In this document: one piece after another, positions 9,494 through 17,642 of the stretch
Layout: each line of letters starts with the position of its first letter
Position numbering within the stretch: the first letter of the stretch is position 1
NCBI RefSeq assembly: GCF_030150285.1
Contig: NZ_JASLGE010000063.1
Span: 1 to 64,000 of the forward strand
DNA from: Pseudomonas sp.
Lineage (GTDB): Bacteria > Pseudomonadota > Gammaproteobacteria > Pseudomonadales > Pseudomonadaceae
Length of the DNA stretch: 64,000 bases
Direction of reading: 5' to 3'
Made by a program: the position numbers and the translations under genes
Notes under the pieces: generated by a model
Told to the model about the DNA's origin: nothing
Databases searched by the model: none
Seen by the model: only the letters and a program-made list of their open reading frames with translations

Positions 9494-9548
9494 GGTGCCT
9501 GCTGAACACAGGCACCCAACTAGACCTTTAAGGCTGCCGAGGCAGCCT
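9494..9548 (+). other. two tandem hairpins between leuS and lptE
   Basis: Hairpin one pairs GGTGCCTG (9494-9501) with CAGGCACC (9509-9516). Hairpin two pairs AGGCTGCC (9531-9538) with GGCAGCCT (9541-9548). Neither is followed by a clear T-tract, so they look more like mRNA-processing or partial attenuation structures inside the leuS-lptE-holA transcript than full terminators. Confidence 0.5.
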
Positions 9549-9572
9549 ATCCGGTTTCAAGGGGAGCTACAC

Positions 9573-10178
9573 ATGATCAAACGCAACTTGCTGGTGATGG
9601 GCCTTGCTGTTCTGTTGAGCGCCTGCGGCTTTCAACTGCGCGGCACCGGCACCAATCAGCTGACGATCACCGAACTCGACCTCAGTGCACGTAACGCTTA
9701 TGGCGATACCGTGCGTGAACTGCGCCGCGAGCTGGAAAACAATGGTGTGAAAATCACACCCAACGCGCCGTACAAGCTGATTCTGACCAACGAGCAAGAA
9801 ACCCGCCGTGCTGCCAGCTACACCGGCATCAACAATAATGCGGAGTATCAGCTCACCAAAGTGCTGAGTTACGAGATTCAGGGCCGCGATCACCTGCCGC
9901 TGCTTTACAACAAGCTCGAGGTGAACAAGGTTTACCTGCATGACGGCAACAACATCGCGGGCTCCAGCCAAGAGCAAACCCTCATTAGCAAGGAAATGCG
10001 CCGCGACCTTATTCAGCAAATGATTCTGCGGCTGGAGCAACTGACCCCGGCCAAGCTGGAGAAGCTTCAGCAGGTCGCGGATGAGAAAGCAAAAGCACAA
10101 GCTGACGCCCTCGAGGCCGCCCGCAAGGCTCAAGACGAAACCCCTCAACAGTCGCCCCTCGAAGTCCCTAACTTCTAA
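9573..10178 (+). CDS. lptE: LPS-assembly lipoprotein LptE
   Basis: Outer-membrane lipoprotein of 201 residues that plugs the LptD barrel and helps insert LPS. The start at 9573 gives a lipoprotein signal with lipobox LLSAC and mature Cys19, followed by GFQLRGTG, typical of LptE/RlpB. The frame is open upstream to 9495, but that extension would hide the signal peptide, and GGGGAGC precedes 9573. The C-terminal 40 residues are Ala/Lys/Glu-rich and probably disordered. It lies between leuS and holA, as in most gammaproteobacteria. Confidence 0.95.
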   Translation: MIKRNLLVMGLAVLLSACGFQLRGTGTNQLTITELDLSARNAYGDTVRELRRELENNGVKITPNAPYKLILTNEQETRRAASYTGINNNAEYQLTKVLSYEIQGRDHLPLLYNKLEVNKVYLHDGNNIAGSSQEQTLISKEMRRDLIQQMILRLEQLTPAKLEKLQQVADEKAKAQADALEAARKAQDETPQQSPLEVPNF

Positions 10179-10184
10179 GGCACA

Positions 10185-10205
10185 CGGGGCACCCCAGGTG
10201 CCCCG
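10185..10205 (+). other. hairpin between lptE and holA
   Basis: Perfect 9-bp stem CGGGGCACC / GGTGCCCCG with a 3-nt loop, 6 nt after the lptE stop and 17 nt before the holA start. No T-run follows, so it is best read as an attenuating or mRNA-stabilising structure that sets the level of the low-abundance HolA. Confidence 0.5.
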
Positions 10206-10222
10206 CTACTTATCAAGCCCTT

Positions 10223-11260
10223 ATGAAACTCGCCCCCGCCCAACTCGCCAAACACCTGCAAGGCAACCTGTCGCCTGTGTATATCATCAGCGGCGATGAC
10301 CCGTTGTTAAGTCAGGAAGCGGCCGATGCCATTCGCAGCGCCGCGCGACAACAAGGCTACGACGAACGCCAAGTCTTCAGCGCCGACGCCAGCTTTGATT
10401 GGGGTTCACTGCTGCAAGCCGGAGCCAGCATGTCGCTGTTTGCCGAAAAGCGCCTTCTGGAACTGCGACTACCGTCAGGCAAGCCCGGTGACAAAGGTGC
10501 GGCGGCGTTAATCGAGTACTGCTCACGCCCCGCCGAAGACACCTTGTTACTGGTCAGCCTGCCAAAGCTCGATGGCAGTGCGATGAAGACCAAGTGGGGT
10601 AAAGCGCTTATCGACGGTGCGCAGACTCAATTCATACAAATCTGGCCCGTTGATTCCCACCAACTCCCGCAATGGATTCGTCAGCGCCTTTCTCAAGCCG
10701 GGCTGTCAGCCACCCATGATGCGGTGGAACTGATTGCTGCACGGGTTGAAGGCAACTTGCTCGCAGCGGCCCAGGAAGTTGAAAAGCTCAAGCTGATGGC
10801 TGAAGACGGGCAGATCACGGTCGAGACGGTGCAGGCCGCCGTGGCGGACAGTGCGCGCTTCGACGTGTTTGGCCTGGTGGATGCCATTCTCAACGGTGAA
10901 ACTGCGCACGCCTTGCGCATGCTTGAAGGCTTGCGCGGCGAAGGGGTAGAACCACCGGTTATCTTGTGGGCGTTGGCGCGGGAACTGCGGGTACTGGCCA
11001 ATATTGCATTGCAATACAGCCAGGGCACACCGCTGGATAAAGCCTTCAGCCAGGCTCGGCCACCCGTGTGGGAGAAACGCAAATCATTGATGAGCAAAGC
11101 GTTGCAACGCTATTCGGCACAGCGCTGGGCGCAGTTGTTAATGGATGCACAGCGCATTGATGCGCAAATCAAAGGCCAAGCGGCGGGGTCCGCATGGAGC
11201 AGCCTAAGCCGATTGACCCTGTTGATGTGTGGGCAACGGCTGAACCTACCCGCCGAATAG
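10223..11260 (+). CDS. holA: DNA polymerase III delta subunit HolA
   Basis: Clamp-loader delta subunit of 345 residues that opens the beta clamp during replication. The N-terminal AAA+-like domain (YIISGDDPLLSQEAADAIR, about 18-36) and the central and C-terminal helical domains are recognisable, and the length is usual. As in other delta subunits there is no working Walker A motif. It is the third gene of the leuS-lptE-holA series. A short inverted repeat (CCAGTGC 11292-11298 / GCACTGG 11311-11317) follows in the gap to arfA. Confidence 0.95.
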   Translation: MKLAPAQLAKHLQGNLSPVYIISGDDPLLSQEAADAIRSAARQQGYDERQVFSADASFDWGSLLQAGASMSLFAEKRLLELRLPSGKPGDKGAAALIEYCSRPAEDTLLLVSLPKLDGSAMKTKWGKALIDGAQTQFIQIWPVDSHQLPQWIRQRLSQAGLSATHDAVELIAARVEGNLLAAAQEVEKLKLMAEDGQITVETVQAAVADSARFDVFGLVDAILNGETAHALRMLEGLRGEGVEPPVILWALARELRVLANIALQYSQGTPLDKAFSQARPPVWEKRKSLMSKALQRYSAQRWAQLLMDAQRIDAQIKGQAAGSAWSSLSRLTLLMCGQRLNLPAE

Positions 11261-11376
11261 TCCCCACTCATAGCTGCCAAGCCTTCACAGCCCAGTGCGT
11301 TCCGACAAGGGCACTGGACAGCTTGAAAAAACTGGCCGATGATTTGCGCTTGTTCCACTCAAGCGAGACCTCCACC

Positions 11377-11526
11377 ATGAGCAAGCGCCCCAATAAGGCC
11401 AAATCCATTGTCGCCCAACCCTTGTTCCGCAGCCGCCAGGAACGCCCCGCCAAAGGCAAAGGCAGCTACCGCCGCGAAGCCTTCCAGTCGAGAGACCGGG
11501 AGGCTTTTTACTTTCTGGCTGCCTGA
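11377..11526 (+). CDS. arfA: alternative ribosome-rescue factor ArfA
   Basis: Small basic protein, 49 codons plus stop, that recruits RF2 to release peptides from stalled non-stop ribosomes when tmRNA fails. The core PLFRSRQE..KGKGSYRR (about residues 15-33) matches the signature of E. coli ArfA. An intrinsic terminator (11477-11509) lies inside the reading frame, with its T-tract at codons 43-44, before the TGA at 11524. Most transcripts should therefore lack a stop codon, so ArfA would be destroyed by trans-translation unless tmRNA is short. This is the known proteobacterial control of arfA. Confidence 0.92.
   Translation: MSKRPNKAKSIVAQPLFRSRQERPAKGKGSYRREAFQSRDREAFYFLAA
11477..11509 (+). 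terminator. intrinsic terminator inside the arfA reading frame
   Basis: Outer stem AAGCCTTCC (11477-11485) pairs with GGGAGGCTT (11498-11506) through one G-U pair. After a single A-C mismatch an inner GTC/GAC stem closes a GAGA (GNRA) tetraloop at 11490-11493. TTTTT runs over 11505-11509. The stop codon is 15 nt further on, so termination here gives a stop-less arfA mRNA. Confidence 0.85.
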
Positions 11527-11576
11527 CGGCGAGAATGATAAGGTCTGCTTCTGTTTTGCATTACCTGGACCTGCGC

Positions 11577-12881
11577 ATGCCCTTAAGTCATAAACGTGGT
11601 TGGCCAATGCGCCAACTGATTGCCGCTTCCAGCGTCATTCTTTTAGTCGCCTGCGCCGAAAAGCCCACTGCAGCCGATGCTCAGCCCTTGCCTGTCACGC
11701 CAGCCGCTGCGGCGGTAAGCGCACCTGTCACCAACACCGAAATGCCTGATATCCAGCCCGCTCAAAGTTTCAGTGAGTGGCAGGCCAATTTTCGCGTGAT
11801 TGCACTTAACGCCGGTATCAACGCGCAGGTATTCGATAACGCCTTTAACGGCATGACGCCCGACATGAGCGTCATCAAGGCCGATCGCAGCCAGCCCGAG
11901 TTCAGTCGCCCCGTGTGGGAATACCTCGACGGTGCCCTGTCACCGCTGCGCGTTCGCAACGGTCAGCGTTTGCTGGAGCAAAATGCCGAGTTGCTGAGCC
12001 GTATCGAGCAGCGTTATGGCGTCGACCGTCAGGCACTGGTTTCGGTGTGGGGCATGGAAAGCAACTTTGGTACGTTCCAGGGTAACAAGTCGGTTATCCG
12101 CTCGCTCGCCACACTCGCCTATGAAGGCCGCCGCCCGGATTTCGCGCAGAGCCAATTGCTGGCCGCGCTGAAAATCATCCAGGAAGGCGATATCCAGCCC
12201 GATAAAATGCTGGGCTCCTGGGCCGGTGCCATGGGGCAGACCCAGTTCATTCCCACCACTTACGAAACCCACGCCGTGGATTTCGATGGCGATGGCCGTC
12301 GGGACATCTGGAATAGCTCGGCAGACGCTTTAGCTTCAACCGCGCACTACCTGCAAAGCTCTGGCTGGAAGCAAGGCCAGCCCTGGGGTTTTGAAGTCAG
12401 CGTGCCGGCGGGCTTTGACTATGCACTGGCCGATGGCACCGTGCGAAAAAGCGTCGCCGAATGGCAAAAGCTGGGCGTGATCGTGCCGGCCAACGTTACA
12501 GGGGCGCAGCCGTTGAGTGCCACCCTGCTGCTGCCTGCGGGCTATCGCGGCCCGGCCTTCCTTGTACTGGACAACTTCCGTGCGATTCTTCGCTACAACA
12601 ACTCCTCGTCCTATGCATTGGCCGTGGGGTTGTTGTCTGAGCGGTTCAATGGTAGGGGAACCATTAAAGGGGATTGGCCCAAGGATGACCTGCCATTAAG
12701 CCGCTCTGAACGCGTCGAACTGCAGACGCTGCTCAATGCCCGCAACCACGATGCGGGCAACCCTGACGGCATCATCGGTGCCAACACCCGCAAGGCGATT
12801 CGCAATGCACAGCAAGCACTGGGCTGGCCAGCCGATGGCTACCCTAATCACGCATTGTTAGAGAGTTTGCGCAACCGCTAA
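11577..12881 (+). CDS. lipoprotein lytic murein transglycosylase (MltB/Slt-B family) with PG-binding domain
   Basis: Lipoprotein of 434 residues that cleaves peptidoglycan to 1,6-anhydro-muropeptides. The signal peptide ends in the lipobox LLVAC. The transglycosylase domain carries the catalytic Glu in VWGMESNFG (about residue 158) and the AMGQTQFIPTTY motif. A C-terminal peptidoglycan_binding_1 domain (about 375-430, ending GIIGANTRKAIRNAQ) follows. I chose the ATG at 11577; 11607 is a possible later start. In P. aeruginosa the equivalent position is held, from memory, by the transglycosylase often called SltH. It differs from the second MltB-family enzyme at 18632. Confidence 0.93.
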   Translation: MPLSHKRGWPMRQLIAASSVILLVACAEKPTAADAQPLPVTPAAAAVSAPVTNTEMPDIQPAQSFSEWQANFRVIALNAGINAQVFDNAFNGMTPDMSVIKADRSQPEFSRPVWEYLDGALSPLRVRNGQRLLEQNAELLSRIEQRYGVDRQALVSVWGMESNFGTFQGNKSVIRSLATLAYEGRRPDFAQSQLLAALKIIQEGDIQPDKMLGSWAGAMGQTQFIPTTYETHAVDFDGDGRRDIWNSSADALASTAHYLQSSGWKQGQPWGFEVSVPAGFDYALADGTVRKSVAEWQKLGVIVPANVTGAQPLSATLLLPAGYRGPAFLVLDNFRAILRYNNSSSYALAVGLLSERFNGRGTIKGDWPKDDLPLSRSERVELQTLLNARNHDAGNPDGIIGANTRKAIRNAQQALGWPADGYPNHALLESLRNR

Positions 12882-13317
12882 GGCCTTGATGGAGCGACCT
12901 CTCCTACGGATGGCAGCGTTTGTGGGAACGAGCTTGCTCGTGATCTTTTGATCTTTAAAAGATCGCGAGCAAGCTCGCTCCTACGCGGGCCCCTTGAACC
13001 ACGCGGGCCTCGCGCCGGTTTTGCGCAGCGGGACCACAGAGCAAGGCCTGTAGGAACGAGCTTGCTCGTGATCTTTTGATCTGGTTTTTGATCTAAAGGG
13101 CCCCCTTAAACCACGCTGGCCGATCGCGGCGGCCCACAGAGCAAGGCCTGTGGTGAGGGCATGCCGAGCCCCAGCGAGGCACCGAGTGGTAGGGGCATGA
13201 GCGTTTGGCCACTTTGCGCTTTTTCAAAGTGGCACGGCGTAAAGCAGGAACCTTAAGTGGCGTCATTGAGCGTTTAAAGGTCAAAAGATCGCGAGCAAGC
13301 TCGCTCCTACCGCTTGG
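12882..13317. repeat. repeat-rich intergenic region with REP elements and a longer spacer repeat
   Basis: This 436-bp gap has no convincing gene. It holds a full REPIN (12922-12984), a single REP in direct orientation (from 13050, GTAGGAACGAGCTTGCTCGT) and an inverted REP (13287-13310). The last two flank about 210 bp containing the pieces AAGGCCTGTGGTGAGGGCAT and CCGAGTGGTAGGGGCA, which I associate with dispersed repeats in P. fluorescens-group genomes. The phrase CACAGAGCAAGGCCTGT occurs twice (13035 and 13135 areas). Confidence 0.7.
12922..12984. repeat. REPIN (inverted REP pair)
   Basis: GTGGGAACGAGCTTGCTCGT, then a TTTTGATCTTTAAAA-type centre, then GATCGCGAGCAAGCTCGCTC ending in CTAC. 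The two REP arms are near-complementary and each contains its own small palindrome (GAGCTTGCTC, GAGCAAGCTC). This is the standard REPIN layout of Pseudomonas, mobilised in trans by RAYT transposases. No RAYT gene is in the window. Confidence 0.85.
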
Positions 13318-14262
13318 TTATACGACTACGGGTTGCTGCAGTGTCAGTTGCTGGGTATCGGCATCCAATTGCACCTGAGCGCCCATCGGTAACGTCAGGT
13401 TCGGATCACAGTGGCCACTGCGCCACCCGGACACTATCGGAATGCCTAACGGCCCCAGTTCCTGCTTGAGCAGGCGCTCCAGAGACGCAGTATCAACCCC
13501 GTCAAAATCCCCCACCAAGACTCCACGCAACCGGTTGAATTTTCCCGCCAGACGCAAGTGCGTCAGCAGGCGGTCAACGCGGTACAAAGGCTCGTTGACG
13601 TCCTCGATAAACAGAATGATGCCGTCATCATCCAGTTCGTAAGCGGTACCCAGCGTGGCGCAAATCATCGACAAGTTACCGCCCATCAAGCGCCCACGAG
13701 CGCGGCCCGGTGCCAGGGTTGTCAATGGAAAGGCGGCCGGGTGCTCCAGTGCCGGCGGCTGTTGGCCGCTGAGCATGTGCAGCAGAGAAGACTCGGTCGG
13801 TGGCTGTTTATCACCCAGCAAGTCAGCATTCAGCATGGGCCCATGAAAGGTCACAAAGCCGGCATAACGCGTGATCGCCAGGTGCAGCGCGGTGATGTCG
13901 CTGTACCCCACAAATGGCTTGGGATGCCGACGTAAAAGCTCAAAATCCAGGCCATCCAGCAAACGCGGGCTGCCGTAACCGCCACGCAGGCAGAAAATGG
14001 CATCTACGCTGCTGTCCGCAAACGCGGCGTGCAAATCGGCTAACCGTGTGGCGTCTGCACCCGCCAGGTAGCCGTCCCGCTCCCAAACCCCCGGATACAC
14101 CCGAAGCTGATAGCCCCGTGCATTCACCCACTGGGTAGCACGATCAAGATCAAGTGCTGCGGGACCGGCCGGTGCGATCAAACCGATCACCCCGCCAGAA
14201 GGGAGCGCGGGCACCGCGCTGTGAGTCTTGAAAGAGACCTGCGCGGTGAGCCGCTTGCTCAT
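13318..14262 (-). CDS. ldcA: LD-carboxypeptidase (muramoyltetrapeptide carboxypeptidase) LdcA
   Basis: Cytoplasmic serine peptidase of family S66, 314 residues from the start at 14262 (MSKRL), which removes the terminal D-Ala from recycled muramoyl-tetrapeptides. The nucleophile Ser lies in VGYSDITAL, and the Glu and His partners in FIEDVNEP and RSGHCDPN. An in-frame ATG at 14277 would overlap lipA, so 14262 is preferred. It fits with the peptidoglycan enzymes around it and with Mpl at 38.4 kb, which reuses the product tripeptide. Confidence 0.93.
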   Translation of the reverse strand: MSKRLTAQVSFKTHSAVPALPSGGVIGLIAPAGPAALDLDRATQWVNARGYQLRVYPGVWERDGYLAGADATRLADLHAAFADSSVDAIFCLRGGYGSPRLLDGLDFELLRRHPKPFVGYSDITALHLAITRYAGFVTFHGPMLNADLLGDKQPPTESSLLHMLSGQQPPALEHPAAFPLTTLAPGRARGRLMGGNLSMICATLGTAYELDDDGIILFIEDVNEPLYRVDRLLTHLRLAGKFNRLRGVLVGDFDGVDTASLERLLKQELGPLGIPIVSGWRSGHCDPNLTLPMGAQVQLDADTQQLTLQQPVVV

Positions 14263-14266
14263 GGGT

Positions 14267-15307
14267 TCAGGCGCCAACCAGCATGGTCTTGACCAGCTTC
14301 GCTTGCTCGTCTGCGTGGTACGACGAACGCACCAGCGGGCCGGAGGCGACGTTTTTAAAGCCCATTTTGTACCCTTCTTCGGCGAACCAGGCGAAGGTGT
14401 CAGGGTGCACGAAACGCTGTACGGGCAAGTGGCTACGCGACGGTTGCAGGTATTGACCCAATGTCAGCATGTCGATGTCGTGCTCGCGCATGCGCTTCAT
14501 CACTTCAATCACTTCGTCGTCGGTCTCGCCCAGGCCCAGCATCAAGCCGGATTTGGTTGGAACGTGCGGCATCATTTGCTTGAAGCGCTGCAGCAGCGTC
14601 AGCGACCACTGGTAATCCGAACCCGGGCGCGCAGCCTTGTACAGACGCGGAACCGTTTCAAGGTTGTGGTTGAAAACGTCTGGCGGCTCGGCGGCGGTGA
14701 TCTCCAGCGCTACATCCATACGGCCCCGATAGTCAGGCACCAGGGTTTCCAACAGCACATTCGGCGACAATTTACGGATTTCGCGGATGCAGTCAGCAAA
14801 GTGCTGAGCACCGCCGTCACGCAGATCGTCGCGGTCCACAGACGTGATCACCACATACTTTAAACGCAAGTCGGCGATGGCGATGGCCAGGCTTTCCGGC
14901 TCGTTGACGTCGAGCGGCTTCGGACGACCGTGCCCTACGTCACAGAACGGACAGCGACGCGTGCAGATGTCACCCATGATCATGAACGTGGCCGTACCGC
15001 CAGAGAAGCACTCGCCCAGGTTCGGGCAGGAAGCCTCTTCGCATACGCTGTGCAGTTTGTGCTTGCGCAGCAATGCCTTGATGCGGTCGACTTCGGGCGA
15101 CACGGGAATGCGCACACGAATCCAGTCGGGTTTCTTTGGCAGTTCGGTGGTCGGAATAATCTTGACCGGGATACGCGCAACCTTCTCGGCACCGCGCAAT
15201 TTAACGCCGGTCTCAACCTTGGAGCGGGCCTCATTCGCACGGGCCACACGTTCAGAGATATCCAGCGTAGGGATGAGGGTTTGAACAGCGTCTTGCGCAG
15301 TAGTCAT
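14267..15307 (-). CDS. lipA: lipoyl synthase LipA
   Basis: Radical-SAM enzyme of 346 residues that inserts two sulfurs into protein-bound octanoate to make lipoate for the 2-oxoacid dehydrogenases. The auxiliary cluster motif is CEEASCPNLGEC (about residues 94-105), and the radical-SAM motif is CTRRCPFC (about 120-127). It is downstream of lipB on the same strand with a 1-nt gap. The N-terminal 70-residue extension is common in pseudomonads. Confidence 0.97.
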   Translation of the reverse strand: MTTAQDAVQTLIPTLDISERVARANEARSKVETGVKLRGAEKVARIPVKIIPTTELPKKPDWIRVRIPVSPEVDRIKALLRKHKLHSVCEEASCPNLGECFSGGTATFMIMGDICTRRCPFCDVGHGRPKPLDVNEPESLAIAIADLRLKYVVITSVDRDDLRDGGAQHFADCIREIRKLSPNVLLETLVPDYRGRMDVALEITAAEPPDVFNHNLETVPRLYKAARPGSDYQWSLTLLQRFKQMMPHVPTKSGLMLGLGETDDEVIEVMKRMREHDIDMLTLGQYLQPSRSHLPVQRFVHPDTFAWFAEEGYKMGFKNVASGPLVRSSYHADEQAKLVKTMLVGA

Positions 15308-15308
15308 A

Positions 15309-15965
15309 TCAATCGATTCCGCCCGTCAGGGTCGTCTGCTCAGCATAGTCGAGGTGTTTGACCAACTGCGCACGCAGCCGGTCACCTACCTCGGCAAATT
15401 CAATCGGCCCTGCCTCGTCACGCAGCTGGGTCATCGCCAGCCCTGCATAACCACAGGGGTTAATCCGTCGAAACGGTTCCAGGTCCATGTCCACATTCAG
15501 GGCCAGGCCATGGAAAGAGCAGCCATTGCGAATCCGCAGGCCCAGAGACGCGATTTTCGCGCCATCCACATACACACCCGGCGCATCAGGCTTGGCCGCC
15601 GCGTTCACGCCATAACTGGCAAGCAGCTCAATCAGACAGCGCTCCATCCGATTGACCAGCTCTCGCACACCAAAACCCAGCCGGCGCACGTCAAGCAATA
15701 GATAGGCGACCAACTGGCCGGGGCCATGATAAGTCACCTGACCGCCGCGATCCGACTTGACCACCGGAATAGTGCCCGGCAACAGCAAATGCTCGGCCTT
15801 GCCCGCCTGCCCCTGGGTAAACACCGGCGGATGCTGCACCAGCCAGACTTCGTCGGGCGTATCAGGTGCCTGCTTGCGTTCGTCGGTGAAACGTTGCATC
15901 GCCAGCCAGGTGCGCTCGTAGTCAAGCTGGCCCAGTTCGCGAAACCCCAGGACTTGCGGCATCAC
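15309..15965 (-). CDS. lipB: octanoyltransferase LipB
   Basis: Transfers octanoate from acyl-ACP to lipoyl domains, the step before LipA. The 218 residues include the family signature RGGQVTYHGPGQLV, the catalytic Lys in DGAKIASLG and the acyl-thioester Cys in RINPCGYAGL. The start overlaps the end of the DUF493 gene by 4 nt. The order ybeD-lipB-lipA is conserved from E. coli. Confidence 0.96.
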   Translation of the reverse strand: MMPQVLGFRELGQLDYERTWLAMQRFTDERKQAPDTPDEVWLVQHPPVFTQGQAGKAEHLLLPGTIPVVKSDRGGQVTYHGPGQLVAYLLLDVRRLGFGVRELVNRMERCLIELLASYGVNAAAKPDAPGVYVDGAKIASLGLRIRNGCSFHGLALNVDMDLEPFRRINPCGYAGLAMTQLRDEAGPIEFAEVGDRLRAQLVKHLDYAEQTTLTGGID

Positions 15966-16237
15966 AACACCATATGCACGAAGCCGGTGGCTCGCAGTTC
16001 GCTATTGATGTTGTACAACTGATCCTGATCGGTGGCCACAATATGCAACTGGATCGTCGTGTACTTGCCGTTGGTGCTTTGACGCTCGTCGATACGCTCG
16101 TCGTTGATTTTCGCGTGTTTCAGGACGATCTCAATGATCTTGTCCTTGTTGCCCACACCTGTATCACTGATCACCTTAACCGGGTAATCCGTTTGAGGAA
16201 ATTCGATCTTTGGCGCCTTTACTTCGGTATCGCTCAT
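15962..16237 (-). CDS. ybeD: YbeD-type DUF493 protein
   Basis: Small cytoplasmic ferredoxin-fold-like protein of 91 residues, MSDTEVKAPKI to HMVL. Its role is not established; an allosteric or ACT-like function has been suggested from its fold. The frame is open upstream to 16315, but the MSDTEV start at 16237 gives the expected length. It sits between dacA and lipB exactly as in E. coli (dacA-ybeD-lipB). Confidence 0.9.
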   Translation of the reverse strand: MSDTEVKAPKIEFPQTDYPVKVISDTGVGNKDKIIEIVLKHAKINDERIDERQSTNGKYTTIQLHIVATDQDQLYNINSELRATGFVHMVL

Positions 16238-16315
16238 GGCGTATTGGCCTCGTAAGCCCGGAACTACAGACATGGCCCCGACAGGATATGTACGGGGCCA
16301 CACAGGTGGGTGCAA

Positions 16316-17473
16316 TCAGTTGAACATGCCGTAGAAGAATAGACGGATGCTATCCCACACGCGTCGGAAAATGCCACCTTCCTCAACAGGCTCCAGTGCA
16401 ATCAAGTCAGCACTGTGTACCACTTTATCGTCCAGTTTGACTTCGACCTTACCGATCACGTCACCTTTGGCAATAGGGGCCTCCAGCTGCGGGTTCATGG
16501 TCATGCTTGCGGCCAGCTTTTTCAATTGGCCTTTAGGCAGGGTCATGGTCAAGTCATTCGCCAAGCCGGCTTTGACCTGGCTGGTCGTGCCTTTCCAGAC
16601 CGGTGCTTGCGCCAGTTCAGTGCCCTTCTGGTAGAAGGTCTGGGTTTCGAAGAAACGGAAACCGTAGGTCAGCAACTTCTGGGTTTCAGCCGCGCGCGCG
16701 GCTTCACTGGTGGTGCCGAACACAACAGCGATCAGGCGCTGGCCATCACGAACGGCCGAAGACACCATGCAGTAGCCCGCTTCGTCAGTGTGGCCGGTCT
16801 TCAGGCCATCGACGGTCTTGTCACGCCACAGCAACAAGTTACGGTTAGGCTGCTTGATACCGTTCCAAAAGAACTCTTTTTGCGAGTAGATCGCGTAGTG
16901 AGTCGGGTCCTCGTGAATGATCGCACGCGCCAGCAACGCCATGTCATGCGCCGACGAATAGTGCTCCGGGTTTGGCAGCCCGGTCGGGTTCATGAAGTGA
17001 CTGTTGGTCATGCCCAGATCGCTGACCGTCTTGTTCATCATGTCGGCAAACGCATCTTCACTGCCGGCAATGTGCTCGGACAGCGCCACGCTGGCGTCGT
17101 TGCCCGACTGGATGATGATCCCGTGCAGAAGGTCGCTGACCGATACCTGCGAACCCACCTTGATGAACATCCGCGAGCCACCGGTGCGCCAGGCATTCTC
17201 GCTCACGGTAACCGGGTCGTTTTCGCCGATCTGGCCACGACGGATTTCCAGGGTTGCGATGTATGCGGTCATCAGCTTGGTGAGGCTGGCGGGAGGCAGA
17301 CGCTGGTCGCCGTTGTTCTCAACCAATACGTTACCGCTGTTGGCATCCATCAAAACGTAGGATTTGGCAGCCAGCTGTGGCGGCGACGGCATCATTTCGG
17401 CTGCCCAGGCAGCAGGCGTGATGATCAGCGGTACAAGCAGGCACAGGCGTTTGGCAAAGGTGGTGATGTTCAT
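16316..17473 (-). CDS. dacA: D-alanyl-D-alanine carboxypeptidase (PBP5/6 type)
   Basis: Membrane-anchored low-molecular-weight penicillin-binding protein of 385 residues that trims pentapeptides in the periplasm. It has an N-terminal signal peptide, the active-site SxxK as ASLTKLM (about residue 63), SxN as SGND (about 126) and KTG as LKTGHTD (about 226). A PBP5 C-terminal domain (about 290-355) and an amphipathic C-terminal helix (VWDSIRLFFYGMFN) that binds the inner membrane follow. In P. aeruginosa the orthologue is usually called dacC. Confidence 0.95.
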   Translation of the reverse strand: MNITTFAKRLCLLVPLIITPAAWAAEMMPSPPQLAAKSYVLMDANSGNVLVENNGDQRLPPASLTKLMTAYIATLEIRRGQIGENDPVTVSENAWRTGGSRMFIKVGSQVSVSDLLHGIIIQSGNDASVALSEHIAGSEDAFADMMNKTVSDLGMTNSHFMNPTGLPNPEHYSSAHDMALLARAIIHEDPTHYAIYSQKEFFWNGIKQPNRNLLLWRDKTVDGLKTGHTDEAGYCMVSSAVRDGQRLIAVVFGTTSEAARAAETQKLLTYGFRFFETQTFYQKGTELAQAPVWKGTTSQVKAGLANDLTMTLPKGQLKKLAASMTMNPQLEAPIAKGDVIGKVEVKLDDKVVHSADLIALEPVEEGGIFRRVWDSIRLFFYGMFN

Positions 17474-17642
17474 CCGTCTCTCGAAATGGTTAATGGCAAC
17501 TTACCCTCACGGGCAAAACTGTTCTGACAACCGTGTGACAGGCTGTCGCGTATTCAGTTGCACGCCGACCCACGCAGGGCTCTTGTTATAGGGCTCTACA
17601 ACTGCGTTTGGCCCCCAGTTTCAAGGGCCAACGCTTTTAATC

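Noticed and set aside
7617..9515. Long minus-strand frames opposite leuS (267 and 356 codons)
   Set aside because: They are antisense shadows of a strongly conserved synthetase with GC-rich third positions; the protein sequences look random.
12922..13310. CRISPR array
   Set aside because: The repeats are inverted REP/REPIN palindromes with irregular spacing; there are no regular spacers and no cas genes.
16415..17527. A 370-codon plus-strand frame opposite dacA
   Set aside because: It is an antisense shadow of the carboxypeptidase gene, whose active-site motifs are all intact.
17604..17634. Terminator between dacA and rlpA (GCGTTTGGCCC / GGGCCAACGC)
   Set aside because: The stem has a bulge and there is no T-run on the minus strand, where rlpA would need it.
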